NCBI GenBank assembly: GCA_963696325.1
Contig: CAVOJV010000042.1
Coordinates: forward strand, 1 to 64,000
From: CAVOJV01 sp963696325
GTDB taxonomy: Bacteria > Pseudomonadota > Gammaproteobacteria > Competibacterales > Competibacteraceae
Length of the DNA stretch: 64,000 bases
Direction: 5' to 3'
The notes beneath the pieces are model-generated. The model had not been told where the DNA came from and ran no database searches. It saw only the letters and a list, made by a program, of their open reading frames with translations. The translations under genes were made by a program, and so were the position numbers. How positions within the stretch are numbered: position 1 is the first letter of the stretch; every line of letters begins with the position of its first letter. This document shows, one piece after another, positions 47,075 through 57,500 of the stretch.

Positions 47075-47360
47075 TCACCACCCGCTGTCACACGTTCCAA
47101 CCGTGGTGTCGCCGCCGATACCGCTACGCCATCAGCTCGTCCACCGGCGCACGACGATACGACACCTGGTTCAAGCACTTATCGATCAAGCCGTCGAACC
47201 CCGCGTCCTCATCGCGGTCGCTATAGCGCCGCAACGTCCGCTCGCAGACCCCCAGCAACCGCGCCGCTGCCTCCTGCCTCAGCCGACCTGCCGTCCAATT
47301 CCGATCAGCTTCTTCAAATCGCATCTTCCGGATCTCCTGTAGCAACTCCGTCCGTCTCAT
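47075..47360 (-). pseudogene. ISNCY-family transposase N-terminal fragment
   Basis: From 47360 the minus strand reads MRRTELLQEIRKMRFEEADR, a helix-turn-helix RLRQEAAARLLGVCERTLRR and GFDGLIDKCLNQVSYRRAPV. This is the N-terminal DNA-binding region of ISNCY-type transposases. The frame stops at 47124, and the RYRRRHHGWNV continuation is in another frame. The DDE core is missing. Confidence 0.7.
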
Positions 47361-47546
47361 AAGTCACCTCTTCGGTACCTATGAAATCGGACAAACCACG
47401 GGCTACCAACCCGGACAGTTTATTTGCTCGCACACAGCAAAGGACCGATCTTGTGGAATGGGCGATGGCGTATTAGGATGACAAATCAGAATAGTTGGCT
47501 GCGATGCCAGCACGAGTTTTGGATGCCAGCAAATTATGAGGCGGCG

Positions 47547-47816
47547 ATGAGCGATGCGAAGGTTGAATCTGATACGGGTGACAGCCAAGCGGTATTAGAG
47601 GGTGAATATCTTGGCAAGAGTGCGGCGAATGATGATTCGCTCGCAGGCATCCAGAATTTGGTGCGGGACGCTAGCCGTTACATCGCCGAAAACCCCAAGA
47701 AAACGGTCGTTATCCTGACGGTGACCACCGCTGCCGCGGTGACCGCCGCCTTGGCGACTGTTGCGTTTATCGTGGCAGGCAAGTTCCTCGGGCTATGGCG
47801 TCAGCCCAAGAGCTAG
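47547..47816 (+). CDS. Small C-tail membrane protein, YqjD/ElaB-like
   Basis: An 89-residue protein (MSDAKVESDTGDSQAVLEGE) with an acidic helical first half. A segment RDASRYIAENPKKTVVILTV follows and one C-terminal transmembrane helix (AAAVTAALATVAFIVAGKFL). The layout matches the DUF883/YqjD/ElaB type of stationary-phase ribosome-tethering or membrane-anchor proteins, though identity is modest by eye. Start 47547 has GAGGCGG upstream; an in-frame frame extends to 47424 but looks non-coding. Convergent with pap. Confidence 0.5.
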   Translation: MSDAKVESDTGDSQAVLEGEYLGKSAANDDSLAGIQNLVRDASRYIAENPKKTVVILTVTTAAAVTAALATVAFIVAGKFLGLWRQPKS

Positions 47817-47895
47817 CACTCGACTCTATTGCCGTCCACGTTGATTGATGGCTGGCCTGGTCGGGTAGGGGCGGGTAGCCTGTAGGAAGGGCGTA

Positions 47896-49464
47896 CTAGC
47901 TTTTGTTCAACACCTTCTCCAGTTGCTTACAAAGACTCTTCAGCACCTTAATTCTGCAAAAGTTCTTATCGTTGCCCTCGACCAGTATCCAGGGCGCGAT
48001 CTGGGTGCTGGTGTGCTGCACCATATCATGGACGGCTAGCTCGTAGTCATCCCACTTTTCCCGGTTCCGCCAATCTTCGGGAGTGAGCTTCCAGCGCTTG
48101 TGCGGGGTGGCCTCGCGGTCTTTAAACCGGATCAATTGCTCATCCTTGGTTACATGCATCCAGTATTTCATCAACACGCTGCCGTGTTCGATCAACTGGG
48201 CTTCGAAATCATTGATCTCCCCATACGCTCTTCCCAACTCGGCGTCGCTGGCAAACCCTTCCACGCGTTCCACCAGCACCCGTCCATACCAGCTTCGATC
48301 AAAGATGGTAAGGCGCCCAGCGCGCGACAGGTGTCGCCAGAACCGCCACAGATGGTGGTGAGCTCTTTCCTCATCGGTGGGGGCCGCGAAGGGGTATATT
48401 CGATAATTGCGGGCTTCCAGGGCGGCCGTGATGCGGCGGATGGTGCCGCCCTTGCCGGCGGCATCCGGCCCTTCGAAGACCAGCACGGTGGATACGCCTT
48501 TCGCCAGCGCCTTTTGATGCAAGAGATTCAGTTTAGCCTGGTATATTTTTAACTCGGTGGCGTAAGCGGTCTTGTCGAGACGGCGCGACATATCCAACCG
48601 GCTCAACACCGTCAGGATGGGTTTGCCCATTGTTTTCGCGTCGGTGACGCTGGTGGCGACAGCAGCGGCGGAAGGAATCAACCTTACCTTGACTTTGTCG
48701 CCAAAACCGTCATCGGCATGCAGCCCCGCCTTGACCTTATCCTCCAGGTAGACTTCTTCGAGACGGTTGCGGATCGCATCCCGGATGATAGTGCCTACGG
48801 TCAGGCTGCGGTAAGCCGGGTCTGCGCCCTCCACGATGGTCACCGGCGCCTTGCCGGTGCTGGTGCGCATGATGACCCGCTCGGCAGCTTCCCGAAACTG
48901 GTCATACATGCGCCAGTGCTCCCAACTGGTTTCTTTGATCTGCCAGCGCGTCAGCGGATCTTTTTCCAAGCTCTTCAGGCGTTTTTCCTGGGCGGCGCGG
49001 CTGAGATGCATCCAGAACTTGTGAATGACGGCGCCGTCATCCACCAGGGCATTTTCGAAGGCGATGATGCGGTCCAGGCGTTCATCGAACTCGGCGATAC
49101 TGATCCGTCCATAAACCCGGTCGAGCAGCGGTCTCGAATACCAGGAACTCAGGAACAGGCCGATCCGCCCTTTAGGCGGAAGATCTCGCCAGAAGCGCCA
49201 GTATTCGGGACGTTCTCTTTCCTCATCGGAGGGCTCCCCATAGGCGCGGGTTACCAGCCAGCGCGGGTCCATCCATTCATTGAGTAGATTGACCGTCTGT
49301 CCTTTACCGGCGCCATCCACACCGGCGAACACCATGATGACCGGGAATCGAGCGACTTTGCGCAGTTCCTGCTGTTCCTCCAGGAGTTCTTGACGCAAGA
49401 TGGGTTCGCGCTCCTTATACTCTTCCTTCGAAATCTTGCGTCCTAATTCTGCGGTTCTGAACAT
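47896..49464 (-). CDS. pap: Polyphosphate:AMP phosphotransferase (double PPK2 domain)
   Basis: A 522-residue class II PPK2 enzyme that phosphorylates AMP to ADP with polyphosphate. Two PPK2 domains are in tandem. The first has Walker A GVDGAGKGQTVNLLNEWMDP and the lid RPEYWRFWRDLPPKGRIGLF. The second has GPDAAGKGGTIRRITAALEA, HHHLWRFWRHLSRAGRLTIF and DRSWYGRVLVERVEG. In characterised PAPs the C-terminal copy carries most activity. It fits an organism that stores polyphosphate. Gene is convergent with the small membrane protein and divergent from the crotonase. Confidence 0.95.
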   Translation of the reverse strand: MFRTAELGRKISKEEYKEREPILRQELLEEQQELRKVARFPVIMVFAGVDGAGKGQTVNLLNEWMDPRWLVTRAYGEPSDEERERPEYWRFWRDLPPKGRIGLFLSSWYSRPLLDRVYGRISIAEFDERLDRIIAFENALVDDGAVIHKFWMHLSRAAQEKRLKSLEKDPLTRWQIKETSWEHWRMYDQFREAAERVIMRTSTGKAPVTIVEGADPAYRSLTVGTIIRDAIRNRLEEVYLEDKVKAGLHADDGFGDKVKVRLIPSAAAVATSVTDAKTMGKPILTVLSRLDMSRRLDKTAYATELKIYQAKLNLLHQKALAKGVSTVLVFEGPDAAGKGGTIRRITAALEARNYRIYPFAAPTDEERAHHHLWRFWRHLSRAGRLTIFDRSWYGRVLVERVEGFASDAELGRAYGEINDFEAQLIEHGSVLMKYWMHVTKDEQLIRFKDREATPHKRWKLTPEDWRNREKWDDYELAVHDMVQHTSTQIAPWILVEGNDKNFCRIKVLKSLCKQLEKVLNKS

Positions 49465-49581
49465 GGTTATCTCCCCATCGCTATGATTATTATTCCAAAT
49501 AGCGATTTATTGCCATTTCAATAGGTGGTAATTTTATAGCATGTATAGACTGTCTGTGCCGTCAAGTAAGGAATAAATCCG

Positions 49582-50382
49582 ATGTCAGAACCTTTGCTTT
49601 ATCAGCAGGATGGCGCTGTCGTCACCCTGACGCTCAACCGCCCGGAAACCCGCAATGCTATTTCCGAGGACGATATGATCGCCGCGCTGGAAGCGGCGGT
49701 AGGGCGCATCAACCGGGATATGAGCGTGCGCGTGGCCATCCTGACCGGAGTGGGTAGCGCCTTTTCATCGGGTGGCAACGTGAAACACATTCGGGACCGC
49801 GAGGGTATGTTCGGCGGTGGCCCGGCCGAACTGCGCAACGGCTATCGCCATGGTATTCAGCGCATTCCCCTGGCCCTGTACAACATCGAAACACCTATCA
49901 TCGCCGCAGTGAATGGTCCGGCCATCGGCGCGGGCTGTGATTTGGCGATGATGTGCGATATGCGCATCGCCTCTCGGCAGGCCAGGTTCGCGGAAAGCTT
50001 CATCAAGGTGGGTATCATTCCCGGTGACGGCGGCGCCTGGTTTCTGCCGCGGGTAGTGGGGCTGGCGCGGGCATGCGAAATGGCCTTTACCGGGGACGCC
50101 ATCGACGCGGAAACCGCCCTGGCCTGGGGCATGGTGTCCAGGGTGGTATCCCCGGATCAGTTGCTGGAGGAGGCCAATAAACTGGCGGCGCGGGTGGCGG
50201 TCAATCCGCCCCAGGTGTTGCGGATGACCAAGAAGCTGATTCGCGAAGGCCAGCATCTGCGTCTGGACAGCCTGCTGGAACTGTCGGCGGCGATGCAGGC
50301 TCTGGCCCATCATACCCAGGATCACCAGGAGGCGGTGGCGGCGCTGCTGGAAAAACGTCCCGCTCGCTTTACCGGGCGGTAA
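49582..50382 (+). CDS. Enoyl-CoA hydratase/isomerase (crotonase family)
   Basis: A 266-residue crotonase-fold enzyme. The first oxyanion-hole segment is SAFSSGGNVKHIRDREGMFG and the second is NGPAIGAGCDLAMMCDMRIA. The region with the catalytic acids is FIKVGIIPGDGGAWFLPRVV, with EMAFTGDAIDAETALAWGMV and the C-terminal helical EKRPARFTGR. These features support hydration or isomerisation of an enoyl-CoA, probably in fatty or aromatic acid breakdown. AAGGAA precedes the ATG. It stands alone; no beta-oxidation partner is adjacent. Confidence 0.92.
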   Translation: MSEPLLYQQDGAVVTLTLNRPETRNAISEDDMIAALEAAVGRINRDMSVRVAILTGVGSAFSSGGNVKHIRDREGMFGGGPAELRNGYRHGIQRIPLALYNIETPIIAAVNGPAIGAGCDLAMMCDMRIASRQARFAESFIKVGIIPGDGGAWFLPRVVGLARACEMAFTGDAIDAETALAWGMVSRVVSPDQLLEEANKLAARVAVNPPQVLRMTKKLIREGQHLRLDSLLELSAAMQALAHHTQDHQEAVAALLEKRPARFTGR

Positions 50383-50943
50383 TAGGGGTTAGCTCACGAA
50401 ACGGAAAAAAATGGTACGGCAAGAGCCAAGGTGTCAGGTTGAAGCCTGAGAAGTCGCGCTCGAGGTGTCAGATAAAGCCAGAATCTATCCTAACCTGGCC
50501 TAATAAGAACGAAGCTGTCATGAAGTGAATTATAAGCATGTGCTAATATTAAAAATTAAAAATTATTGATAAAATAATAGGGGTGTACACGAATGGCGCC
50601 CTATGGCAGTGTCGCTGTATTAGGCCGTAAGGAGGGAGGATAGTTGTGAGAAGAGGGGGGGGGGTGGAGGTAGAGCGAGGGTTGGAGTGGGCTGGGGGAG
50701 GTGGGGTGAGTAGGGATGGGGGGAGGTGTGGGATAGGTGTGAGGAGGGGATGAGATGGACGGTGTGGGCGGGGGGGAGGGTGGGGGGGGGAGACGTGTGG
50801 GGGGTGGTGGTAGGGGGGGGGGGGCGGGGGGCGAGTGTGCGGGGGAGAGGGTTGGGGTTGAGGGCGGGCGGGGGGTGCGGAGTGTCGTGGGTGGCGGGCG
50901 TGTAGGTGGAGTGTGCTTGAGATTGGTGGTGCATACTGAATAA
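50383..50943. repeat. Intergenic region with a C-poor, G-run low-complexity tract
   Basis: The first 200 bp include an AT-rich stretch (50540-50580). From about 50630 to 50935 the plus strand is almost entirely G, T and A, with many G-runs of 5-11, very unlike the surrounding DNA. No gene is supportable; the proline-rich minus-strand frames are by-products of the composition. G-quadruplex potential is high, and assembly artefact is possible. Confidence 0.7.
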
Positions 50944-51060
50944 ATTGGCTCGATGGGTTCAGGCGCCGTCGAGTCCACGGTGAAGCAGATTGACCGCCGC
51001 ACTCAACTCTCAGGCGCCCAGTGGCAGGAAGAAAAGGTACCGCGAGGGTTGGCTCACTGA
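50944..51060 (+). pseudogene. Transposase C-terminal remnant
   Basis: The frame reads IGSMGSGAVESTVKQIDRRT followed by QLSGAQWQEEKVPRGLAH and a stop. The GSGAVES-IKQI-RR-K-SGAQW pattern is the C-terminal patch of a DDE transposase family that I cannot name with confidence. Everything upstream is replaced by the G-rich tract. Confidence 0.6.
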
Positions 51061-51191
51061 GGCTTTAACCGCTCGAACAAGTGAGATGCATCGCGGATGC
51101 TTTCGTGCGGCTACCTTACTGCCTCGGCACGAAGTGTCCCACGTCAAGACTATCTGAGGTATTGTGATACCCAACGTACAAGGAATCACGC

Positions 51192-51521
51192 ATGGCAAGC
51201 AAACTCATTCAATTGCAAGACGGCACGTTGGTCGAGGTGGAAGTCGATGAGCGTCAAGCCAAGCCGATTTCCAATCGGGCGGCGGTTAAGGTGGAGGCGG
51301 CCATCGACGGGATTCACGATACGATTTTAAAGGCGTGCAAACCCCTTAGCGCCGTCTGGCGGGAACTCAACAAAGATCTGTTGATTGATCAAGCCGAAAT
51401 CGAGCTGGGTCTGGGTTTCGAAGCCGAAGGCAACTTGTACATTACGAAAGCCAAAGGCAGCGCGAACCTGGTGATCAAGCTGACGCTAAAACCCAATCCG
51501 CAATCCCCAACAACCGGCTGA
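51192..51521 (+). CDS. Trypsin-co-occurring domain protein (Trypco1/CU044_2847-like)
   Basis: A 109-residue single-domain protein: KLIQLQDGTLVEVEVDERQA, then a helix AAIDGIHDTILKACKPLSAV, and the strand-rich QAEIELGLGFEAEGNLYITK with SANLVIKLTLKP. This matches the small domain found next to trypsin-like proteases in conflict operons. Its role is not established; it may regulate or be cleaved by the protease encoded four bases downstream. AAGGA precedes ATG 51192, making it the first gene of the operon. Confidence 0.8.
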   Translation: MASKLIQLQDGTLVEVEVDERQAKPISNRAAVKVEAAIDGIHDTILKACKPLSAVWRELNKDLLIDQAEIELGLGFEAEGNLYITKAKGSANLVIKLTLKPNPQSPTTG

Positions 51522-51525
51522 GGCC

Positions 51526-53325
51526 ATGACAAAGGCAAACCGTCCCTCAGACGCGGTGGTGCTAATCGAAAGCATTGAGGGGAAAGTGACTGGCACGGGC
51601 TTCGCTATCCATCACGAGGGCGAGAAAACCTGGATTTTGACCTGTGCCCACGTGGTGGAAGACGCGGGCGGAGCGGACAACATCCGCATCAAATTCGGAG
51701 AAGAAGGACGTGACGCTAAACTTGTCGAGGGTTGCTGTGGTTCCGGGCAAAAGATAGATCTGGCGGTGCTACAGGTCGACAAGCTGGTGTTACCTGTTTT
51801 GTCGCTTCGTCCTGACGGTAGAACGGGCGAGGACTTTCAGATACCCGGTTTCGCCGAGTTGGATCGCAAATACGCCGCTGAGCCTGTAAAAGGCAAATTG
51901 GGTGATCAGTTCCCGCTGGAAACCACAGGAGGGCCGCGGATAACTGCCTGGCAACTCAGAGTCACCGGCGATATACCCCTCTTGGAAGGCTATAGCGGGT
52001 CGCCCGTGGTGCGCGTCGACACCCATGAGGTGCTGGCCGTCGCCACCCATGAGCAATACGCTGGTAAACGCGGCTATGCCATCGATATCGCTCATCTGCG
52101 TGATATCTGTCGAAATGCGGCCGGCCTGCTGCGAGAGGACCTGCACTTCCCGTCGGAACAGCGCATCCGGCTGAAACGCCTGATTCGGGATATGGGGATC
52201 AGCCAGGATCAAATGCGCTTCTTTTGTCATCGTGCCTTGCCGTTGGGTAACACCTATGCCGTCCCCATGGATCGTCAGCTCTACGACCTGGTGGACTGGC
52301 TCGCCGGGTGGGGCGGCGAGGAATGGGTGCCTCTGCTGAGTGTCGCTCGGCAATTGTTTGAGCAAGCCAATGAGCCGACGCACAGCCGTCTCCGAGACTG
52401 GATAGACAAGGCAGCCCAGCACTTTAGGGGCCTCAAGGTCTGGCAACAAGCGCTCATCATCGAGGAAAAATCGACCGACGCCACAGCCCAGTCCCCCGTC
52501 TTGGTGGTGGAAATAGGGGAGCGCACCACCTCGAAAAGTCTTTCCCAGGTCCGCTTTTTCGACCTTACCGCCGGTAGGCCCATTGAGTTGGCGCCCGACG
52601 AACAGGTCATCCGCTTTGATCCCGCTTCGTCAGCGGACAACTCGGCCATCGCTGGACATGTCAACCACCTGCTGTACAAATACTTTATTGACCGCGAACG
52701 GGTCAGGGTGGACTGTATTCTCCCCGACGACCTGCTCGGCTATCCGGTCGAACACTGGGCTTATGATCAAGATGGTATGCTGTGGCCGCTGGGTGCTGTT
52801 TTCCCGGTAACGGTGCGTCCGAGCTCGCGCCAACACAGTGGCGAATGCGATCCGCTCCGGCAAGACTGGCGCAACGGCTGGGAACGGCAGCTTCGCCATC
52901 ACGACCGGTGTGTTAACGAAGCACTGTGCTGGGTCGATGCATCGCAGAAAAAGTCGGTGATCAATCGTCTGAGACAAGGCTACGTATGTATTGGGCTGCA
53001 TTTCATCCCGACTGATCAGGATTTTCTCGGCTTTCTCGTAAATCGAGGCATTACCGCCGCTATCTGGCCCCGACGCTGTGACAATCTGGACACCCTCCGC
53101 GGGGAAATCCAAACGCGGATCGGCTCCTTTCGACTTGCGGAGTTGCCGCAGGCTGTTTACAGCATGCGCAGCGACCTGTGGGCGGATGAGAGGATGACGG
53201 AGGAAGATAAAATGAACCACCCCTGCTATCACCTGAGTCTCCTCTGGGACGATCCCAACCGCTGCCTGCCCAACTGGCGCCCCGCGCAGGACGAAGACTT
53301 CTTCCCCGGCGTCGATTACCCTTGA
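51526..53325 (+). CDS. Trypsin-like protease fused to a VMAP-type C-terminal domain
   Basis: A 599-residue cytoplasmic protein (no signal peptide). Residues 8-195 form a trypsin-fold protease with an apparent triad: His42 in LTCAHVV, Asp78 in KIDLAVL and Ser157 in EGYSGSPVV. Residues 213-300 are a helical, death-like adaptor candidate (RLKRLIRDMGISQDQMRFFC, YDLVDWLAGWGG). Residues 320-599 resemble the vWA-MoxR-associated protein C-terminal domain: VRVDCILPDDLLGYPVEHWA, LGAVFPVTVRPSSRQH, and WARSL-like tryptophan positions. This VMAP architecture is the hub of ternary systems with MoxR and vWA proteins, both encoded next. GAGG precedes ATG 51526. Confidence 0.82.
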   Translation: MTKANRPSDAVVLIESIEGKVTGTGFAIHHEGEKTWILTCAHVVEDAGGADNIRIKFGEEGRDAKLVEGCCGSGQKIDLAVLQVDKLVLPVLSLRPDGRTGEDFQIPGFAELDRKYAAEPVKGKLGDQFPLETTGGPRITAWQLRVTGDIPLLEGYSGSPVVRVDTHEVLAVATHEQYAGKRGYAIDIAHLRDICRNAAGLLREDLHFPSEQRIRLKRLIRDMGISQDQMRFFCHRALPLGNTYAVPMDRQLYDLVDWLAGWGGEEWVPLLSVARQLFEQANEPTHSRLRDWIDKAAQHFRGLKVWQQALIIEEKSTDATAQSPVLVVEIGERTTSKSLSQVRFFDLTAGRPIELAPDEQVIRFDPASSADNSAIAGHVNHLLYKYFIDRERVRVDCILPDDLLGYPVEHWAYDQDGMLWPLGAVFPVTVRPSSRQHSGECDPLRQDWRNGWERQLRHHDRCVNEALCWVDASQKKSVINRLRQGYVCIGLHFIPTDQDFLGFLVNRGITAAIWPRRCDNLDTLRGEIQTRIGSFRLAELPQAVYSMRSDLWADERMTEEDKMNHPCYHLSLLWDDPNRCLPNWRPAQDEDFFPGVDYP

Positions 53326-53339
53326 ACGATGACATAGCC

Positions 53340-54356
53340 ATGAGCCCAACCCCCAAACCCGACTGGTGGATATTCAAAGGTGACAAGACCGAGCATGACG
53401 GCATAGCCGCGTTGCCCAAGTCACCGCCGTGGCGGCAATTTACGGCGACGGCGGCGGCACTGCGCGGCGCGGTGTTCGAACCGGAGGACCACGAGGTGGA
53501 GCTCGTCAATACCGCCATCTACTTGCGCCGCCCCCTGCTGATAACGGGTCGAGCCGGCATCGGCAAGACGACCCTGGCCTACGCGGTCGCCCATGAGCTG
53601 AAACTGCGTAAAGTGCTCCGCTGGTCGGTAACCACGCAGAGCTCGCTCAAGGATGCGCTCTACCGCTACGATGCGGTAGGTCGTTTGCAGGAAACCTCGC
53701 TGCGTGACAGTCCTAAAGACGAAGCACGCGGTAGCGAGAAAAAACCCGTGCCGATTGAAAAGTTCCTCCGCTCGGGGCCACTCGGTACCGCCTTTGCTGA
53801 TTCGGTCGCTCGCCCCCGGGTATTGCTGATCGACGAAATCGACAAAAGCGATATCGATCTGCCCAATGACCTGCTGCATATTTTCGAGGAGGGTGAGTTC
53901 GAGATTCCCGAACTGGCGCGCCTGCCGGAAGGCCAGGATGTCATCCCGATCCTGCCGCACGACGCCGCCGAAGGAGACTCCTGGCATTCCGATCACACGG
54001 GGACAGGTGTGTTGCACTACTTTCCCCTGGTTGTCATGACCAGTAACGGTGAGCGGGAGTTTCCGCCGGCCTTTTTGCGCCGCTGCCTGCAATTGGAGAT
54101 GCAGTTGCCGGATCGGGACAAGCTGGCCCGCATCGTCCATGGTCACCTGCATCAGCATATCAGGCCGGAGCACGAGGCCAAAATAGGGCTGTTGATCGAT
54201 GCCTTTGTCAAGCAGCGCGGCGATAAGCAAGGCGAACTCGCTGCCGATCAATTGCTCAACGCGATTTACCTGGCGCTGAACAATGTCGACCTGGAACACC
54301 ACTATCGGGACAAACCGGCACTGAAGGAGACCCTGTGGAAATCGCTGGCGCCGTGA
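53340..54356 (+). CDS. MoxR-like AAA+ ATPase of the ternary system
   Basis: A 338-residue AAA+ protein. Walker A is LITGRAGIGKTTLAYAVAHE, Walker B VLLIDEIDKSDIDLPNDLLH, sensor 1 VVMTSNGEREFPPAF and the arginine finger FLRRCLQLEM. A helical lid follows (KIGLLIDAFVKQRGDKQGEL). MoxR ATPases act as chaperone-like remodelers together with vWA proteins. Here it sits between the VMAP protease and the vWA-FGE protein. ATG 53340 is used; a TTG at 53322 overlapping the previous stop is possible. Confidence 0.9.
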   Translation: MSPTPKPDWWIFKGDKTEHDGIAALPKSPPWRQFTATAAALRGAVFEPEDHEVELVNTAIYLRRPLLITGRAGIGKTTLAYAVAHELKLRKVLRWSVTTQSSLKDALYRYDAVGRLQETSLRDSPKDEARGSEKKPVPIEKFLRSGPLGTAFADSVARPRVLLIDEIDKSDIDLPNDLLHIFEEGEFEIPELARLPEGQDVIPILPHDAAEGDSWHSDHTGTGVLHYFPLVVMTSNGEREFPPAFLRRCLQLEMQLPDRDKLARIVHGHLHQHIRPEHEAKIGLLIDAFVKQRGDKQGELAADQLLNAIYLALNNVDLEHHYRDKPALKETLWKSLAP

Positions 54357-56714
54357 CCGGACTGGCGTTTATGCCGCCACGGTAGCGCTCGCGGAATGGC
54401 CTTGTTCGAGTTTCTGCGCCGCCTGTTCGGCGCCCGGCGCCGGGCCGATGCCGGTCTGGAACCGCGCATCCGGCAGTTACTGACGGTCCTGCACCGGGCC
54501 GGTCTGGAGCCGACCGCCATCGAGCTGGCGGATGTGTTGTGGCTGGCGGCACAGCTTTCGCCTACGCCGTCCCCGGCGCCCGCGTCAGCGCCAGCGCCCG
54601 ACCCAACTCAAGCGGGCCAGGATGTTACCCCGAAGGCCGCACAGGATACGAAGCCGGCCACCGTGCCGCCCGCCGATGCTTCCCGACATCGAGACGGGTC
54701 TCCCCAGGCGGCGCTGTATCCTCATGCCGGCAGTCTCGGTGGCGGTTTGGCTGCCCGACCGTTCCGGGCCCCGGCTGTGCCCTTGCTGCCGAATGCTCTT
54801 AACCTGGGTCGGGCTTTGCGTCCGCTGCACCGCAAGCGGCCCTCGCGCACGCACCGGGTGCTGGACGAAGAGGCAACCGTGCAGCGCATCGCCGAACAGC
54901 GCCTTTGGCAACCGGTGCTGATGGGTGCGCCGGAACGTTGGTTCGAGCTGGCGTTGGTGCTGGACCAGGGCGCCTCGATGCGGGTCTGGCAGCCTCTGCT
55001 GGCGGAGTTATGCCGGTTGTTGACCTACAACGGCGCCTTTCGCAGTGTGCGTGTCTGGTATTTGGACACCGACGCTGACAGCGCCCGGCTGCAGGTGGGA
55101 GAGAACCCGGCTAACCGTCGTAGCTGTAGGCCGGAAGAACTGCTGGCGCCAGGTGGCCGGCGGCTGATTCTGGTGGTCAGCGATTGCATTTCCCGCGCCT
55201 GGCATACTCGCGGCGGGGTAAATCAATGGTTGCGGCAATGGAGCGCGCAGTCACCCCTGGCCGTGCTGCAGATGCTGCCGCCACGCCTGTGGCCGCGCAC
55301 CGCCCTGGGTCGGGGTGTGGAGACCCGCTGGTACGCCACGGCGCCCGGTCTACCGAACACCCGGCTATCCATGCAAGATGCGGATATGCTGGCGCCGGAT
55401 GAGGCTGGCGGGGAAGAAACGGCTCTGTTGGACAGCCCCCTTAAGCTGCCTGTGCTGGCGTTGGAGCGGGAGGCCGTACTGCGGCTGGACCGGTCTACTG
55501 AACGGCAAGGGTTCTGCCTGGGTGGCGGGCACGCTGTTTACCGCCGCCACCCGTTACGCCGGCCCCGCTCCACCGACTACACCCGATACGGCTGCGTTGG
55601 AAAAGCGTTTGCGGTTGTTTTTTGAGCAGGCATCCCCCCTGGCGCAAATGCTGGCCGGTTATCTGGCTGCCGCGCCCCTTACCCTGGAAGTGATGCGGCT
55701 GGTGCAGCAAGTGATGTTGCCGTATTCCGGGCAGGCTCACCTGGCAGAAGTGTTGGTGAGCGGTCTGCTTAAACAGATTTCGCCGAACGGGGCTCCAGTC
55801 GCTGTACTACGATTTTCATGCCGGCGTACGCGATGAGTTACTTGACTTGATTTCCAACTCGGACAAGCGTCAGGTGTCTGCTGGTGGTGTCCGATTTTGT
55901 CGCTGAACGCACCGGCCAGTGTCTGGATTTTCGCGCCTGTTGGCCGATCCCACGGCACCAGGGGATTTCGCACTGGACGAGGAGGCGCGTTACTTTGCCA
56001 CCATTGGAGCCACTGTCCTGCGGCGTCTGGGCGGTGAGTATTTGCGCTTGGCCAGGCGATTGGAAGGCGAGGTGACTCCTGATACGGGTGGCGGCGAAAC
56101 GCCACTGGAACCAACCAGTCCTACCCCCTTCCGCGACTCCTTCCTCGACAGCAAAACCGCCGGCCCCGAAATGGTCTGGCTGCCGGGCGGGACATTCACG
56201 ATGGGCGACGACAAGAGCGACCAAAGCGACGAAAAGCCCGCCCATCCGGTTACCCTCAGCCACTTTGCCGTCGGGAAATATCCAGTCACCTTCGAGGAAT
56301 ACGACGCCTACTGCGAAGGCCACCGCGCAGGAAAAACCGGATGATCAAGGCTGGGGCCGGGGTCGTCGGCCGGTCATCTATGTTTCCTGGGACGATGCCC
56401 AGGCGTACTGCCAATGGCTGAGCCAGCAAACCGGGCAGGATTACCGCCTGCTGACCGAAGCGCAGTGGGAATATGCCTGCCGGGCGGGGAGTGATACTGC
56501 CTACTGCTTCGGCAATGACGAGAAACAACTGGGTGACTATGCCTGGTACTGGGAGAATGTCGGAACGCAGAGACCCATCCGGTCGGCGAGAAGAAGCGAA
56601 TGCCTGGGGCCTGCACGATCTGCATGGTAACGTCTGGGAGTGGGTACAGGACTGGTATGGCGATTACTCGAAGGAGCCTGCAGCATGATCCGAGTGGCCC
56701 CGAGTTGGGCTCCG

Positions 56715-56863
56715 ACCGGGTCTTCCGCGGCGGCGGTTGGAACGGCGGCGCCGATCGACTGCCGTTCGGCGTATCGCGACCGCTGGCGCCCCGCCAACCG
56801 CGTCACGCCTCCTGGGCTTTCGCCTCGCGAGGACTGGCCCTTTGCCCTCTTACCCTTTTACCC
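56715..56863 (+). repeat. Candidate DGR variable repeat 1 (FGE-1 end) with tail
   Basis: From RVFRGGGW the codons AAC GGC GGC GCC lead into a CRSAYRDRWRPANR segment in a shifted frame. The segment ends in GGGCTTTCGCCTCGCGAG (56814-56831) and TTACCCTTTTACCC (56850-56863). Relative to repeat 3 it carries one extra base and lacks two, so the module does not read through. Confidence 0.5.
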
Positions 56864-57500
56864 TTCCGCCACCGGAACCGGAACGGCCATCGGAGACCTG
56901 AAGAACCAATAGCCGGCTTACGGGATACGCTCAAGGACAAAACTCCAGGTCCAGCGATGGTCTGGTTGCCAAGCGGGGTTTTCAGGATGGGGCAGGATGA
57001 CAGTCCCTACGATGACGAAAAGCCGGCTCATGAAGTCGCGGTCAGCGCCTTCTCCATCGGCCAATATCCGGTGACGTTCGAGGACTACGACAAGTTCAGC
57101 GAGGCAACCGGCGGAGAGAAAACGAGTGACGGAGGCTGGGGAAGAGTTACTCGACCGGTGATCAATGTCTCCTGGGAAGATGCCACAGCATACTGCGAGT
57201 GGCTCTCGGAGCAAACTGGAGTACGCTACAGGTTGGCTACAGAAGCTGAGTGGGAATATGCCTGTCGGGCGGGCAGTCACACTCGGTATTGCTTCGGAGA
57301 CGACGAGCAGCGGCTCGGAGAGCATGCCTGGTACGGGAGCAACACTGGAGGAAGAGACTCATCCAGTTGGGGAGAAGCTACCGAACAACTGGCAATTGTA
57401 CGATTTGCATGGAAATATTCGGGAATGGGTACAGGATTGGTACTGCTGGGAATTACTTACGAGGAAAGCCCGAGAGAGAACCCTGGTGGCCCAATAAATG

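Noticed and set aside
50601..51002. Proline-rich minus-strand protein
   Set aside because: Created by the C-poor, G-run tract; no ribosome site and no family resemblance.
51526..53325. Secreted trypsin-like protease acting outside the cell
   Set aside because: No signal peptide; the C-terminal VMAP-like part and the operon partners are cytoplasmic types.
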